64,000 nucleotides of DNA from Sisyra terminalis (lineage: Eukaryota > Arthropoda > Insecta > Neuroptera > Sisyridae): contig OY292274.1 in the NCBI GenBank assembly GCA_958496175.1, forward strand, positions 34,387,482-34,451,481, given 5' to 3'. A model generated the notes under the pieces. That model was not told the origin of the DNA and did no database searches. It worked only from the letters and a program-made list of their open reading frames with translations. The position numbers and the translations under genes are program-made. Of the stretch, positions 12,501 to 22,489 are shown piece after piece. The stretch's first letter is position 1, and every line of letters starts with the position of its first letter.

Positions 12501-15500
12501 TCTACCCGGGCGGACGCTTGGCTGGCACATCAGGATCAGGGCCAAATTTGGGCCAATCAATTTTCGACTACATCGAAAAACAACATACTCGATCGCCCAT
12601 TTTTTTCAATTTTATGTACACTCCAGATTTAGAGCACCCTGTGCTAAGACCGCAATCTCACATTCCTTGCTTAGAAATTTGGCAATACTATTTAGATGAA
12701 GAATTAGCTCGAGGGCCGAGTTACGATTTTGAAATAATTCAAATGGATTGTCAACAAGAAGAAGAAGCTGAAGCGGCAGATGGAATTGGAATTAAATCGA
12801 ATAGAAAAATTGTAACTTTAGGGTAATTATTTACAGCTGTAATAACATAGTACGCGGTTCATTTAATAAAACTTATTTTAGCTATGACGATATTAAGAGG
12901 AACATTCCTGATGCTTTTGGTCATTTATTAGAAGAAATCCATAAATTGGAAACCGAGTTGGGTCATTTACCTCAAAAATGGAAGTTTCTTTGGGATAAAT
13001 TGGAACTGCCTACTACAGATTCATTAACGGTAATATATTTGGTGAAATTTTCAATGGTGTAAATATACTTTATGATTCATTTTCAGAGGCACGCTTCATT
13101 CAGTACTGCTTTAGTTCGTTATCATGGACGACTTTTACACAAAAGATCAACTCTTGAAATCTTAATGCGAGGAAAAATGGTTGGAGCCAACGAAAGTTCG
13201 CATATTTATTCCCATCCTCATCGTTTTGATAAATATAATTTTACAACACCAACATATTGCGATCATTGTTCTAATGTTTTATGGAGCCATGTGAAGGTAA
13301 GTTTAATTTTTTTTATTATATCTAAGAACAACTTACCTGAAGAAAAAACCTTGGAAAGCTACAACTATCCTCCATGTATTCAGCTATGCAAAACACTATT
13401 TTTATTATTTTTTAATGGCCACTTTATTTATTGGTTTTGATTTTATGTGTTTCTAAATTTATGTCAAATGATGCAAATTCATAATGAATATTCTATATTC
13501 TGTACTTTGTGGTTCTATATTATGTTTTCATACGCAATAAATATATCATCGAAACCACCAAGTTATACATTAAAATTTAAACATGACCTTGAAAATCAAT
13601 CTTAAAATCTCATTATCTTCTTATATATTAAGATTGCTCATCGGTGCAACGTTTTTGTTGGTGCGGAGAATTAGCCTCTCTCACTCCATCCGCCTCGTGC
13701 ACCAATAATCTCGCTCATTTACTCTTCTCCACCAAAATTGCGTTTCGTTGTAGTTAAAGCAGCTGATCTCTGTCCGTAATACTTTCCGTTAGGATGGAGC
13801 CTAGCGGATTCTACCCTAGTTAGTATTAGTTTTAAATAACGCTACAGAAGGTTCAAAATAATTACTTTTAGAAATAATATACAGAATGGTCGATCTAAGT
13901 ACTTATCACTTTTTTGGTAATTAAACTTGTCAAGAAGTAATCTTTTATTTTTCTCTTGATTTTGTTCCCTATTGATCATACAATATCTTCAATACTATTT
14001 CTTTTCAATTATTTCTTTAATTCAAAAACTCACCTTAAATTGAACTCAACTTCTGCTAAGCAGTAGAAACCAGATCTTACACTAAGTACAGTTTCTTCTG
14101 CATTAGTTCTATATTCTCGATGTTATGACTTCTTCCAAATTACATGCAATCATAATCAAAAAGATGCTTCAACTTCGGGCAAAAATTGAAGGGAGTAGTG
14201 GAGGACTTTTAGTACCACTATTAAAAATACTTATCTTCCTTTTTTGGCCATTTGAATGAAAATTTGTGGTTCTGTGATCAACAGGTTGAAGCGTTTTTAT
14301 TTTTACTAAAACTGATGTAGCTTCTCTAAATACGTGGTTTTCAGACTATTATTTGCATATAATAAATTTAAGTATTGTACATTAAAAAAAAAACGAAGGG
14401 TTTACATAGTGCATAGTTGCTTATATTTAAAAACCACCTTTAAGTATCCTGTGGTAGTGTTAAAAGCAGATAATTCTCCTACATCTGTGACGTGGCTACT
14501 TTTATACTGGTGTTACGAGGATATGTCACCTTATATTAAATAGGGATGGGACAGTTCGTGAAATAATTAATTTTTCTATATCCAATAAAAATGGGTTTGT
14601 GTGAAAAACTTTATCATTCGGAAAACTGCACACTTTTTTATGTACTCATAAAACTTTGGATAAATATTGGACAAATATTGGCAATTTATTAGAATAAAAA
14701 TAAAATAAAGCGGTAAGTATAAAAAATAAATAACACGACATTGTTCTAATCATAAAATTATAAAATAAAAAACAAAATAATATCTCTTTAAACATCTCTT
14801 TGTTTAAACCACCTTTAAAATTTAAACAATAAAAAAATTAAAAAGAATTATTGTTTATTGCCATAAATTTTCAGTTAAGGAGTTTAAAAAATATTTTTAT
14901 AATCTCTTCCCTAAAAGACGTAAAATAGTTTTTCGGCTGGCGCAAAAGTGGCCATCACAGCGAGGTGTTTTAGTATCGATAAAATAATCGACTTATATGA
15001 AAATCGATTAGATCGTTTTTAAAAAAAATTATATAATAAAATTATTGAAAATCGATTATTAAGAATCTTTTATCAGAAAAATATAATCGATTTATTCACA
15101 TCCCTCATATTAAGTATTTTGTGCCCTAGATCAAAAGTTTTCCCTATTTTTAAAATTAAGTATATTTATTTTTTTGTAGGATCCTTTGTATTAATCGACG
15201 TTGATCCAAATTTGTACCTCAGCTTGGGTTAGATGCTAGTCATTAGTATATAATCTGGTATTATCGATTTTCCCTTCATTTCTATTGTTTCAGCAAAAAG
15301 TTATAATAATATTTTATAAACAAACCAGTGCTTATTTTTTAAGAATTTAAAGAAATGTCTATAGTTGTTAAGAGTAATTCTCGGTTAATTATTTTCTATT
15401 AACATATTCAAAAAAAAATACTGCGACTCATATTAATTATATTCTCTATTTTAAAGACGGGGATGCGATGCATGGACTGCGGTTACAGTTGTCACGCGAA

Positions 15501-15901
15501 ATGTGCTGAAAATGTTCCTAAAAATTGTACTAAATATAAAGCGGTTGCAGATGGTACACTGAATACTCAAACATTATCAAGAAATGCAGGCGACAACGGA
15601 TCAGTAAATTCAAGTACGATGAATGAAAAGATATTAATGTAAAAATAATTAAGTACGAAATAATTATTTTTGTTTCATTTAGGTGTTACAACCATGCCTA
15701 CATCAAGTCAGCAATATTATGAACAGTTTTCATCAAATGTCGCTGAAAATAGAACCCATGAGGGTTATTTATATAAACGAGGAGCGTTATTGAAAGGATG
15801 GAAACAACGATGGTTTGTTTTAGATTCAATCAAGCATCAGTTACGTTATTATGATGCAGTAGAAGATTCACATTGCAAAGGATATATAGGTAAACTAGAA
15901 A

Positions 15902-15964
<63 letters not shown>

Positions 15965-16732
15965 ATATATATATATATTCATTGATGCTTCTTTATGATA
16001 TTTAAGTGTATTGCACACTTTAGCTATACTGGTTGATATTTGCATCACATGTGATTGGAAACATTTAAAGTAATAAAAAAATGACGTCACTATCATTGTT
16101 ACCATGTGTGACCAGGAAATGATGTCTTTTCAGCAGTTCTGTATTGTATGGTCTAAGATTAAATGCACTAATTGCGACAGAACTGCTGAAAATACATCAT
16201 TTCCTGGTCACACATGGTAACAATGATAGTGACGTCATTTTTTTATTACTTTAAATATTTCCAATCACATGTGATGCAAATATCAACTAGTATAGCTAAA
16301 GTGTGCAATACACTTAAATATCATAAAGAAGCATCAATGAATATCAAAAGAATCGATGTTTCTTGATCTCACTGTATGAGATCAACATATGTAGTTACCA
16401 AAATTTCAATGCCTGTGTATTGTATGGTAGAAGCGTATACTAATACTTTATGTTAAATTGCGTTTAATTCTATTAATTTCTTAATTGTTTATTCTTTCAG
16501 ATCTAGCAGAAGTTATGTCAGTAACTCCAGCACTACCAACACCAGGTCCACCAAAGAAAACTGATGAAAAATCATTCTTTGATGTAAGATATTTAAAAGT
16601 ATGTTAATTTTAGGCATTATTTCTTTTATTTTCTTATAGTTAAGAACAAGTAGGAGAACTTACAATTTTTGTGCGGCTGATGCAGCTACAGCTCAAGAGT
16701 GGATTGAAAAACTACAAGCTTGTCTACAATAA
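3528..16732 (+). CDS. Sbf: SET domain binding factor (myotubularin-related 5/13 orthologue)
   Basis: Exons: 3528-3582, 3647-3732, 6491-6646, 6717-6845, 6906-7125, 7181-7422, 7481-8278, 8335-8655, 8713-9390, 9455-9650, 10141-10450, 10517-10698, 10753-11389, 11487-11852, 11971-12822, 12882-13029, 13087-13296, 15457-15613, 15683-15889, 16501-16583, 16640-16732; 6126 nt, 2041 aa, every junction GT-AG and in phase. The start MSRLADYF matches the family N-terminus. Domains in order: tripartite DENN (about 1-430; [15 protein letters not shown]), SBF region, GRAM (about 905-990), myotubularin-like domain, C1 zinc finger (about 1837-1885; H-x12-C-x2-C), C-terminal PH (about 1930-2040). The phosphatase loop at about 1494 reads CLEDGWDIT, lacking the catalytic Cys and Arg, so it is a pseudophosphatase. 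Family members act as Rab GEFs (Rab21 and Rab28 are reported partners) and dimerise with active MTMR2-type phosphatases on endosomes. Length fits the family. Confidence 0.95.
4266..4886. mobile_element. hAT-like element with CCGAAAC subterminal repeats, in Sbf intron 2
   Basis: Ends are TAGTGTCTAACCGAAAC and GTTTAGTCGGGCACTA, imperfect inverted repeats. Flanks TTCATTTC (4258-4265) and CTCATTTC (4887-4894) match 7/8 as a target duplication. Many scattered GAAACCGAAA-type words lie near both ends, typical of transposase-binding repeats. A rearranged relative lies at about 19900-20371. Confidence 0.65.
5433..5602 (-). repeat. Decayed SINE copy (tRNA-derived)
   Basis: Reverse-strand copy of the SINE at 25917-26085. 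The B-box region and the AATATTTCTCG-like middle are recognisable but diverged, and the tail has an insertion or rearrangement. Confidence 0.45.
13623..13812 (-). repeat. Dispersed repeat, copy B, in Sbf intron
   Basis: Reverse-orientation relative of 1772-2060; shared blocks include CTTCTCCACCAAAATTGCGT, AAAGCAGCTGATCTCTGT and CCGTTAGGATG. It is shorter than copy A, which carries an extra AGTAGTAGT-rich segment. Confidence 0.6.
14541..15116. mobile_element. hAT-like non-autonomous element, in Sbf intron
   Basis: Ends are TAGGGATGGG and CACATCCCTC. Flanks ATATTAAA (14533-14540) and ATATTAAG (15117-15124) match 7/8 as an 8-bp target duplication. The right half repeats AATCGATT-type words, a pattern seen in subterminal regions of some hAT elements. 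No transposase frame is present. Confidence 0.65.
15905..15978. repeat. (AT)n microsatellite
   Basis: About 70 bp of near-pure AT dinucleotide in an Sbf intron, abutting the left arm of the hairpin below. The long IYIYIY frames on both strands here are artefacts of this repeat. Confidence 0.95.
15975..16344. repeat. Long near-perfect inverted repeat (168-bp arms, 34-bp loop) in Sbf intron
   Basis: Left arm 15975-16142, loop 16143-16176, right arm 16177-16344. The arms are reverse complements over their whole length with only a few mismatches; for example CAGCAGTTCTGT at the loop pairs with ACAGAACTGCTG, and ATGACGTCAC and TTCCTGGTCACACATGG blocks recur inverted. It lies within the transcribed intron 15890-16500, so pre-mRNA would fold into a long hairpin. 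It could be a foldback MITE, with the AT run supplying the target, or a hairpin-RNA locus. Confidence 0.9.
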
Positions 16733-18335
16733 AAGCCAAAGTCTTCAAATAGTCACAACCAGTTACTTTATTTCGTAAATAATAATATATCAATGCATAT
16801 TGTTCTTATCTGTAATCCTTTTATTTTTACGGAAGTGTAATATTTTAAACATTGCACATTTGGCTTTATTTCGCATCGTTTTTCTTGTACATATATATAG
16901 GGAGAAATATAAATAAATAGAATATGATTTTATCGGATACACATAATATATTGCCGTTTAAGTTGATTTTTACTAAAATATATTTATATAAAAAGAAATA
17001 TTCATACAATATTATGCAAAAATATTATTGCAGTATATAATTTATGTTGAAATATGAGAAAAAAATGTTTATTCCAAATATTTTAATTTTAATAAAATTT
17101 CTTATGTTCAAAACGAAGAAATGATACAATTTTGAGTTATTCTTGATATTTTAAATATTAAATATGTATATTATTTTTTTAAAAATAAATAACTAAAGTT
17201 AGACAAAATATAATTCAATTAAAATTTTTTTTCTTTATAGTATTTGCAGTAAGGAAGGAAAAACAAAAAAAAATATTGCCATAATTTATCTTTTATATAA
17301 ATTATAAGACTGTCTTTGGGCTCTTTTCAATTTACGAATAAGCTTAAATTAGGGAAAATTAACATTTTTTTTAATTTTTAGCCAATTAGCTGAACATATC
17401 AAAATTAATTTCTAAACTTATAATAGTCGAAGAAATATTTACAAAAACATTAATAAAATAAATAAGCAAATCTTATTTTTTACTAAATGTTAATTTTTTT
17501 TTGTCTTATGATTTGATACAATTTATATAAATTGAAAGTGGATATTATTGTCTATCTTCAATAAATCTAAAGTGATTTAAATAAGCTCTCTATTTCAATT
17601 TTCATTTTTATTATATAGTGATTTTATAAGAATTTTCATTGTTTGAATAAAATTTCGTTTTTCTTTTGTTTGTATAAATTGGAATATTGTTTAAAACTTT
17701 GAAAATTCCTAAGAAACTCAGGACAATAGATCAATTTTTAATGCATCGTATTTATGTAATTATGGTTTTCTCTACGCTAGATTGGAAAAACACAGTCTGA
17801 AAAATTGACACATAAATAAAAAAATATTATGAAATTATATAATAAGAATATTATGATAAGAAATTGTTACTTCAGGCAAATAATAATATAATGTTGATCT
17901 TTGTATTTGTATGTGATATATATAAGTGTAAAATAGTTTTGTTGGTGGCTTGATTTCATTTTTTTAAATCAAAACAAATTTTATCTTTAATGATTTTTTT
18001 TTACTTATTTCTAATTTGATAATGCCACAAATAAAAATAAAAAATAACAAGCATTTATTTTAATTCTTACATTTCCTACACATTTTATCTTAAGTTTTTC
18101 TATGCAAGTATCGCAAGTGTTAAACATTTGTCAAAACAATAAGCAATTACTTTAATACATATTTTTCCTATATTTTTTATCTAAAGTTTTAAACATCTGT
18201 GTAAGCCATATAGATAAATTATTATCCCTGCCATTTCTTGATAAAGAAATGATATAAACATTCGAGTATTACGATAACAAACGTTAGTAAGATTTTTTTC
18301 TCAAACCAAAAGCATTGAATATTCATTGAAAAAAG
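16733..18335. other. Sbf 3' UTR and AT-rich spacer
   Basis: Very AT-rich sequence with no coding exon and no obvious transposon ends. The first few hundred bases are presumably Sbf 3' UTR. The last part must contain the promoter of the downstream I29 gene, but I cannot point to a certain TATA element. Confidence 0.6.
16912..16917 (+). promoter_or_regulatory. Likely Sbf poly(A) signal
   Basis: AATAAA about 180 bp after the Sbf stop codon, on the coding strand. Other AATAAA words follow in this AT-rich stretch, so the true site is uncertain. Confidence 0.4.
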
Positions 18336-18703
18336 ATGAAACTTTTCATTATTCTTGCAATCTTAGGATCGGTAACTATTCTAATGTCAAACGCTGAAAC
18401 TTCACCGGAAGAAAAACTTTCTAAGGAAGAGCAAGTGAGTTAAATTTTTATTTTCTTGAAGAAATAGATGTATTTCAGTAATAAACATTTTGACAGGAAT
18501 TCCGAAGTTTTATTACAAAATATCAACGACACTACAAAGATGACGAAGAGTATAATATGCGTTTTGAAATATTTAAAGCAAATTTGAAAAAAATTGAGGA
18601 ACTGAATAAAAGTGAACAAGGAACTGCCACATATGGAATAACCAAATTTTCTGATTACACAAAAGAAGAATTGGAAAAAACCCGAGGACTTCGCCGAACA
18701 TGA
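18336..18703 (+). CDS. Stand-alone cathepsin propeptide (I29) inhibitor, secreted
   Basis: Two exons, 18336-18434 and 18497-18703 (GT-AG, 62-bp intron), give 101 aa. The start is followed by a clear signal peptide (KLFIILAILGSVTILM) ending near residue 20. The mature part is an inhibitor_I29 domain: the ERFNIN pattern E-x3-R-x3-F-x2-N-x3-I-x3-N is complete in EYNMRFEIFKANLKKIEELN, followed by the GxxxFxD-type motif in GITKFSDYT. In cathepsin L precursors this prodomain precedes the peptidase; here a stop follows LRRT and no papain-fold exon (Cys25, His, Asn regions) is seen downstream. This is the architecture of Bombyx BCPI and, without a signal peptide, Drosophila crammer, which inhibit cathepsin L-type proteases. 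The role is inferred; the domain call is firm. Confidence 0.88.
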
Positions 18704-18872
18704 AAAAGATCTAATACGCACTATTTTGAAAATTCCAATTTATTTGAACTTAAAAAAAAATGTTATTTTGATAAAATCTAAAAGTAAAAATTTCAATCAA
18801 AATTTCGTTTTGTATTTTTTTGTAATTTCCTTTCTTTAAAAAAAGCTAGCTCATGTCTTTTTAAGCGACGGC

Positions 18873-19083
18873 TTATGTCCTTTTTAAAACCTTCAAATCT
18901 GGTAACGTTGCATTTTTTACTTTGCTTTTTTTCTGTTCGCGATTTTTTTGCTACTTCAATTCTAATAACGTATGACGGTATTATTTTCATGTTTATAGCT
19001 AAATTTTCATTGTAAGCCGATTTATGTGCGAATTAAACTAAAAACAGTATAAAATGCAACGTTCATGGATCTAAAAAGGACAT
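18873..19083. mobile_element. MITE (GTTGCCAGA family), full-length copy
   Basis: Left side reads TGTCCTTTTTAA, then CAAATCTGGTAACGTTGCAT; right side ends AAAATGCAACGTTCATGGAT and CTAAAAAGGACAT. The two halves are inverted copies around a GTAAGCCGATTTATGTGCGAA centre. It lies 170 bp after the I29 stop. Confidence 0.65.
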
Positions 19084-19084
19084 T

Positions 19085-19470
19085 AACCAATTATCAATAA
19101 AAGAGAAAATCATAAGACATGTGAATTGAGTTCACAAAAAATTCGCGAATTAAATGAAACCGAAGTATAGCGTAGACGGTACCGGGGGAGGGGGGGACCC
19201 CGGGTGACATATGAAAAAAGGGGGGCAGATTGGTATTGATAATTTCATAAAAGAATTCGCATTTAGAAAAGTACGAAGTTACAAAAAGTACATTTTTAAT
19301 TATTTAAAGAAATTAAAGGTATTTGGCTTTTTACCCATTTTCTTGACTAATGAGGAAAATAGAGCGGCGATAAATTACCGCTCGGCCCCAGGCGGCGAAA
19401 ATTACGCTACTGAAATGAAAAACAAAGTACTGAATGTACCGTTGCCAGATATTGATTATCGCTAAAAGGG
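19085..19470 (+). mobile_element. MITE right half interrupted by a hAT-like insertion
   Basis: Left portion up to 19159 reads ATTCGCGAATTAAATGAAA. The family sequence resumes at 19413 with AAATGAAAAACAAAGTACTG and ends in CCGTTGCCAGATATTGA. The break carries the hAT-like element described next. Confidence 0.65.
19160..19412. mobile_element. Small hAT-like element inserted in a MITE, exact 8-bp duplication
   Basis: Flanked by AAATGAAA at 19152-19159 and 19413-19420, an exact 8-bp direct repeat. The right end TTACGCTACTG and interior GGCGGCGAAAAT, plus the ATTGATAATTTCATAAA block, match the element at 31040-31264. The left end is rearranged (AGTATAGCGTAGACGG). It carries unusual G-runs near 19182-19202. 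Confidence 0.65.
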
Positions 19471-19899
19471 GCATCGCAAGAAACCGTTCAATTTTGTAGT
19501 TTTTAGGATATAAATTTATTTATGAATATGTATATACAATGATGAGAAATGGGCGCTACAAAATCCTCAAAAAAGGTATCCATGATTTGGAAAATGTGAG
19601 TCCCTCACTCTTTAAGGTCAAATAATAATCCCTGTTAAACAAGGCATTTTAAATGTTCAAAAAACCCATACGAAGCCGTTAGAAATCGTTTAAAGTTATT
19701 AAAGACATTTTACATGCAATGACTTCAAAATGTCTTTTTTTTAACAGGGATTGATTCTTTGTTAATTTTGATAACTAAAAGTCGAATTTTAAAAATGTAG
19801 TTTGTCATCCCTAATTGTAAGACAAATGTCAAGACATATAGTCTTCTTATCTTTCTTATTATTAGTTAACCGTTATCATATCTTTGTTTTTAAATATAT

Positions 19900-20371
19900 A
19901 ATAAAATAAAGCATTACTGAGCTTAATTATTGTTTCTCACTTATATAATTAGTTTCTTCAGTTATGAATAAAGATAATTATTATCAGTTCATTAAATTTT
20001 TATTGCTTTTAGATGTAAGAAAGGGTACTTTCTGTTTTGTGTACTTAAACACATTAAGTAAAAAATAATTTTGTTTTATAACTTTTTTTTTATTTTATGT
20101 TATTCCTAACTAATTAGTTTCCGATCGAACTTTCGGTTTCGACAAAAGACGAGTTTTGGCTCAGTTTCGGCTGTCATCAAGCTGAAACTACGACCGAAAC
20201 CGAAATTGAATACTTATAGGATTTCAAAGTAAGGACTAATTATGCTTAACATTTTTTCCTACGAAAACATGACCTAATATGGAAAATTCGGTTTCGGCCG
20301 AAACTGAGACTGATGTCGAAATTCGGTTTCGGATTCGACCGTAAAAACTAGTTTCAGTCGGACACTAGAAA
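19900..20371 (-). repeat. Rearranged relative of the CCGAAAC-rich element
   Basis: Reverse-strand blocks match the element at 4266-4886: the ACTAGTTTCAGTCGGACACTA end, CCATATTAGGTCATGTTTTC, ATAAGTGAGAAACAATAATT and ACTACGACCGAAACCGAAAT. The order of blocks differs from the first copy, so this copy has been rearranged or is a fusion of two. Confidence 0.5.
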
Positions 20372-22419
20372 TTATATAAACTCTATAAACTTATACCGAG
20401 TGACGTACCAAAATTTCAAAGTTATTCCAAGCAACTCGAAAGTAAAAACGAGGTAGACTGATTATTTTTCAATCACTAGAAATTGAGGAAAACTTTTTTC
20501 CCAAAAAGTCAATTATAAATGCTTTTTGAACTAGCAGATATTCTCAGTTAAAACTATATTGCAAGGAGCTCCGTGTTCGAAAACAGTACGAGTTTGAATT
20601 CTGCAAAAGTTACATTTTCCTTAAATGCACAATTGATTATTGAAACATTTTATAACAGTCAATATTTATAACTTGAAGACCGGTGTCATTGTCGGAGACA
20701 ACTTGAATACCATTTTAATTCCAACACTCTATCTTTTGCTTTTCAGTAACTTTTTCGATCAATTTAATCAAAAAACTATTTTAAGTTTAGAATATATATT
20801 CGACATATTATACCTAAGTTTTATTTTGAAAAATTATAAAAAAACAAATACTTTAGCCACCCGCGTGCGGTGCTCATGCTGCGCCCCTTCTAGGATCGAC
20901 CCTGCATAATAAGGAACTCGCGAGTATTGACAAGTTCAAAATAAAATTAAATAAATAAATATTATTTATCTTTTCTGTTTTTTATTTTAAAACTTTTTCA
21001 AAGACTTATTTTTATGATTTTTTAATCGACAAAAGTTTTTTATTGTATAACTACAAAGTTCAATCAATTAATCAATCATGTAATCAACAGAAGCAAAAAC
21101 CTTGGTTTAATTTTAAATATATATAGTTAGTATTAGTCATAATTCTTATCGTTCGCGATTGTGGGTGTCCCCTCCAAAATATAAATTATGTACCTATCAA
21201 TACTTATCACACATTTTAACAAGTGTAAATTAAATGGTAATTTCTAACTTTTTACCATAATAAAAAAGTTCCTTATCTTACGTTGTCTTACGTATATCAA
21301 AAAACTAAATTTTAGGTAAATACTTTGATAGTTTTTGAAGTTTTCAAATGTAACAATTTTTATCTAATGCAACGATTACAATAGGAAAATGATCAATTGA
21401 ATTCAGCGTTTTATTAAAATGTGAAAAAGTAATTTCAAATGGTTTTCTTTTCTATATATTTGTTAATTTGTATTTCTCGAAAGATTTTCTTCAGATTTGC
21501 TGTAATTCTGAAAAGATTCAAATAGTTTACCTATTATTCTTAAAATTATGAAAAACTTCTCGTAAAAAATGTAAGTTATTTATTTTGTATACATATATAA
21601 TTTTATTTATTTTGTAACCATCCGATAACCGCTACTTCGTCAGCGTTGCCTAAAACTCGTCAACAATGTTAATGATTGTCGACGGTTTTTAGACTACGCT
21701 AATTAATGTTAATGATTAATATGTTTATTATTAATCCTGATCCTAAGTTTGTTTTCAATTATTATGGTTCCGAGGATTATTGAGGATCTTCTATAATTCA
21801 AATAATTAACACAGTTTTTATATTTTTCGCATCGTTTCGCAGCTTATTACTAGTCCTTCAAGCGGTCATAAATAACAATATAAAGGTAAAAAGCTTGAGT
21901 TACAGCAATTTAAGAAGACTTCAAACAACAAAATATCTTATATTTAACTTAAACTAACATTCTACATTTAATTATGGAATTATTATATTCTATTATATAA
22001 AGTTTTAATTTATCAAAGTACCATATAGTAGAGGAAGGGGTGGTAATTTGGACCCTGCTGTTTTTTTGGAACCCTTTAATATCACAGAAACAGGCAGTGA
22101 CATCTACCAAAAAACTATGTAACTACGTTGTACTGATACCATAGAGCATATTTGCTACCAATAACGTGAATTTTGAATCGAATTTGATCTATCACACACA
22201 GCTGACATTTCACGTCAAAATCAAAAGTTTTTTTCTCTCCGTTGGAAAAACTGTAAAAAGTTTTTGTTTTAGTATAAGACAAATTCTGTGCGTGTTATAG
22301 GGAGTCCATACCGACTAGTTTAGATTGTCGAAGGTAAGTTTTAATGTATCTTTTAACTAGATGTGATTTTCTTGGTTATTTGTTAATTTAGTTAGATTTT
22401 GAATTTGGAACCCTATAGG

Positions 22420-22456
22420 TGCGGGTATTATGGAACCGGGTTCCAAATTACCCGCA
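22420..22456. repeat. Subterminal palindrome, left side of the pogo element
   Basis: An imperfect palindrome (TGCGGGTATTATGGAACC joined to GGGTTCCAAATTACCCGCA). Its half-site GGTAATTTGGAACCC equals the core of the terminal repeat. A matching palindrome lies at 24361-24395, in inverted relation. Likely internal transposase-binding sites; it sits in the predicted 5' intron and contains the upstream ATG at 22430. Confidence 0.8.
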
Positions 22457-22489
22457 ATGTATTCAATACAATTTTTTCTATTTCCAGTC

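Larger units (their letters stand above)
13297..15456 (+). other. Long Sbf intron splitting the C1 domain
   Basis: Donor GTAAGT at 13297 and acceptor AAAG at 15456 split the C1 zinc finger between [13 protein letters not shown] and [12 protein letters not shown]. The intron carries a dispersed repeat (13623-13812) and a hAT-like element (14541-15116), which account for part of its size compared with the 50-70 bp introns around it. Confidence 0.8.
18704..22030. other. Intergenic, repeat-rich
   Basis: Apart from the MITE copies at 18873-19083 and 19085-19470, the hAT-like insertion at 19160-19412 and a CCGAAAC-rich repeat at about 19900-20371, I see nothing recognisable. The small frames here are short or overlap the elements. 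Confidence 0.6.

Noticed and set aside
15830..16105. Open frames rich in IYIYIY on both strands
   Set aside because: They are created by the (AT)n microsatellite and the hairpin arm next to it.
22430..22489. Upstream in-frame ATG for the transposase
   Set aside because: It lies in a subterminal palindrome and in a predicted intron; the sequence from 22490 is the typical transposase start.
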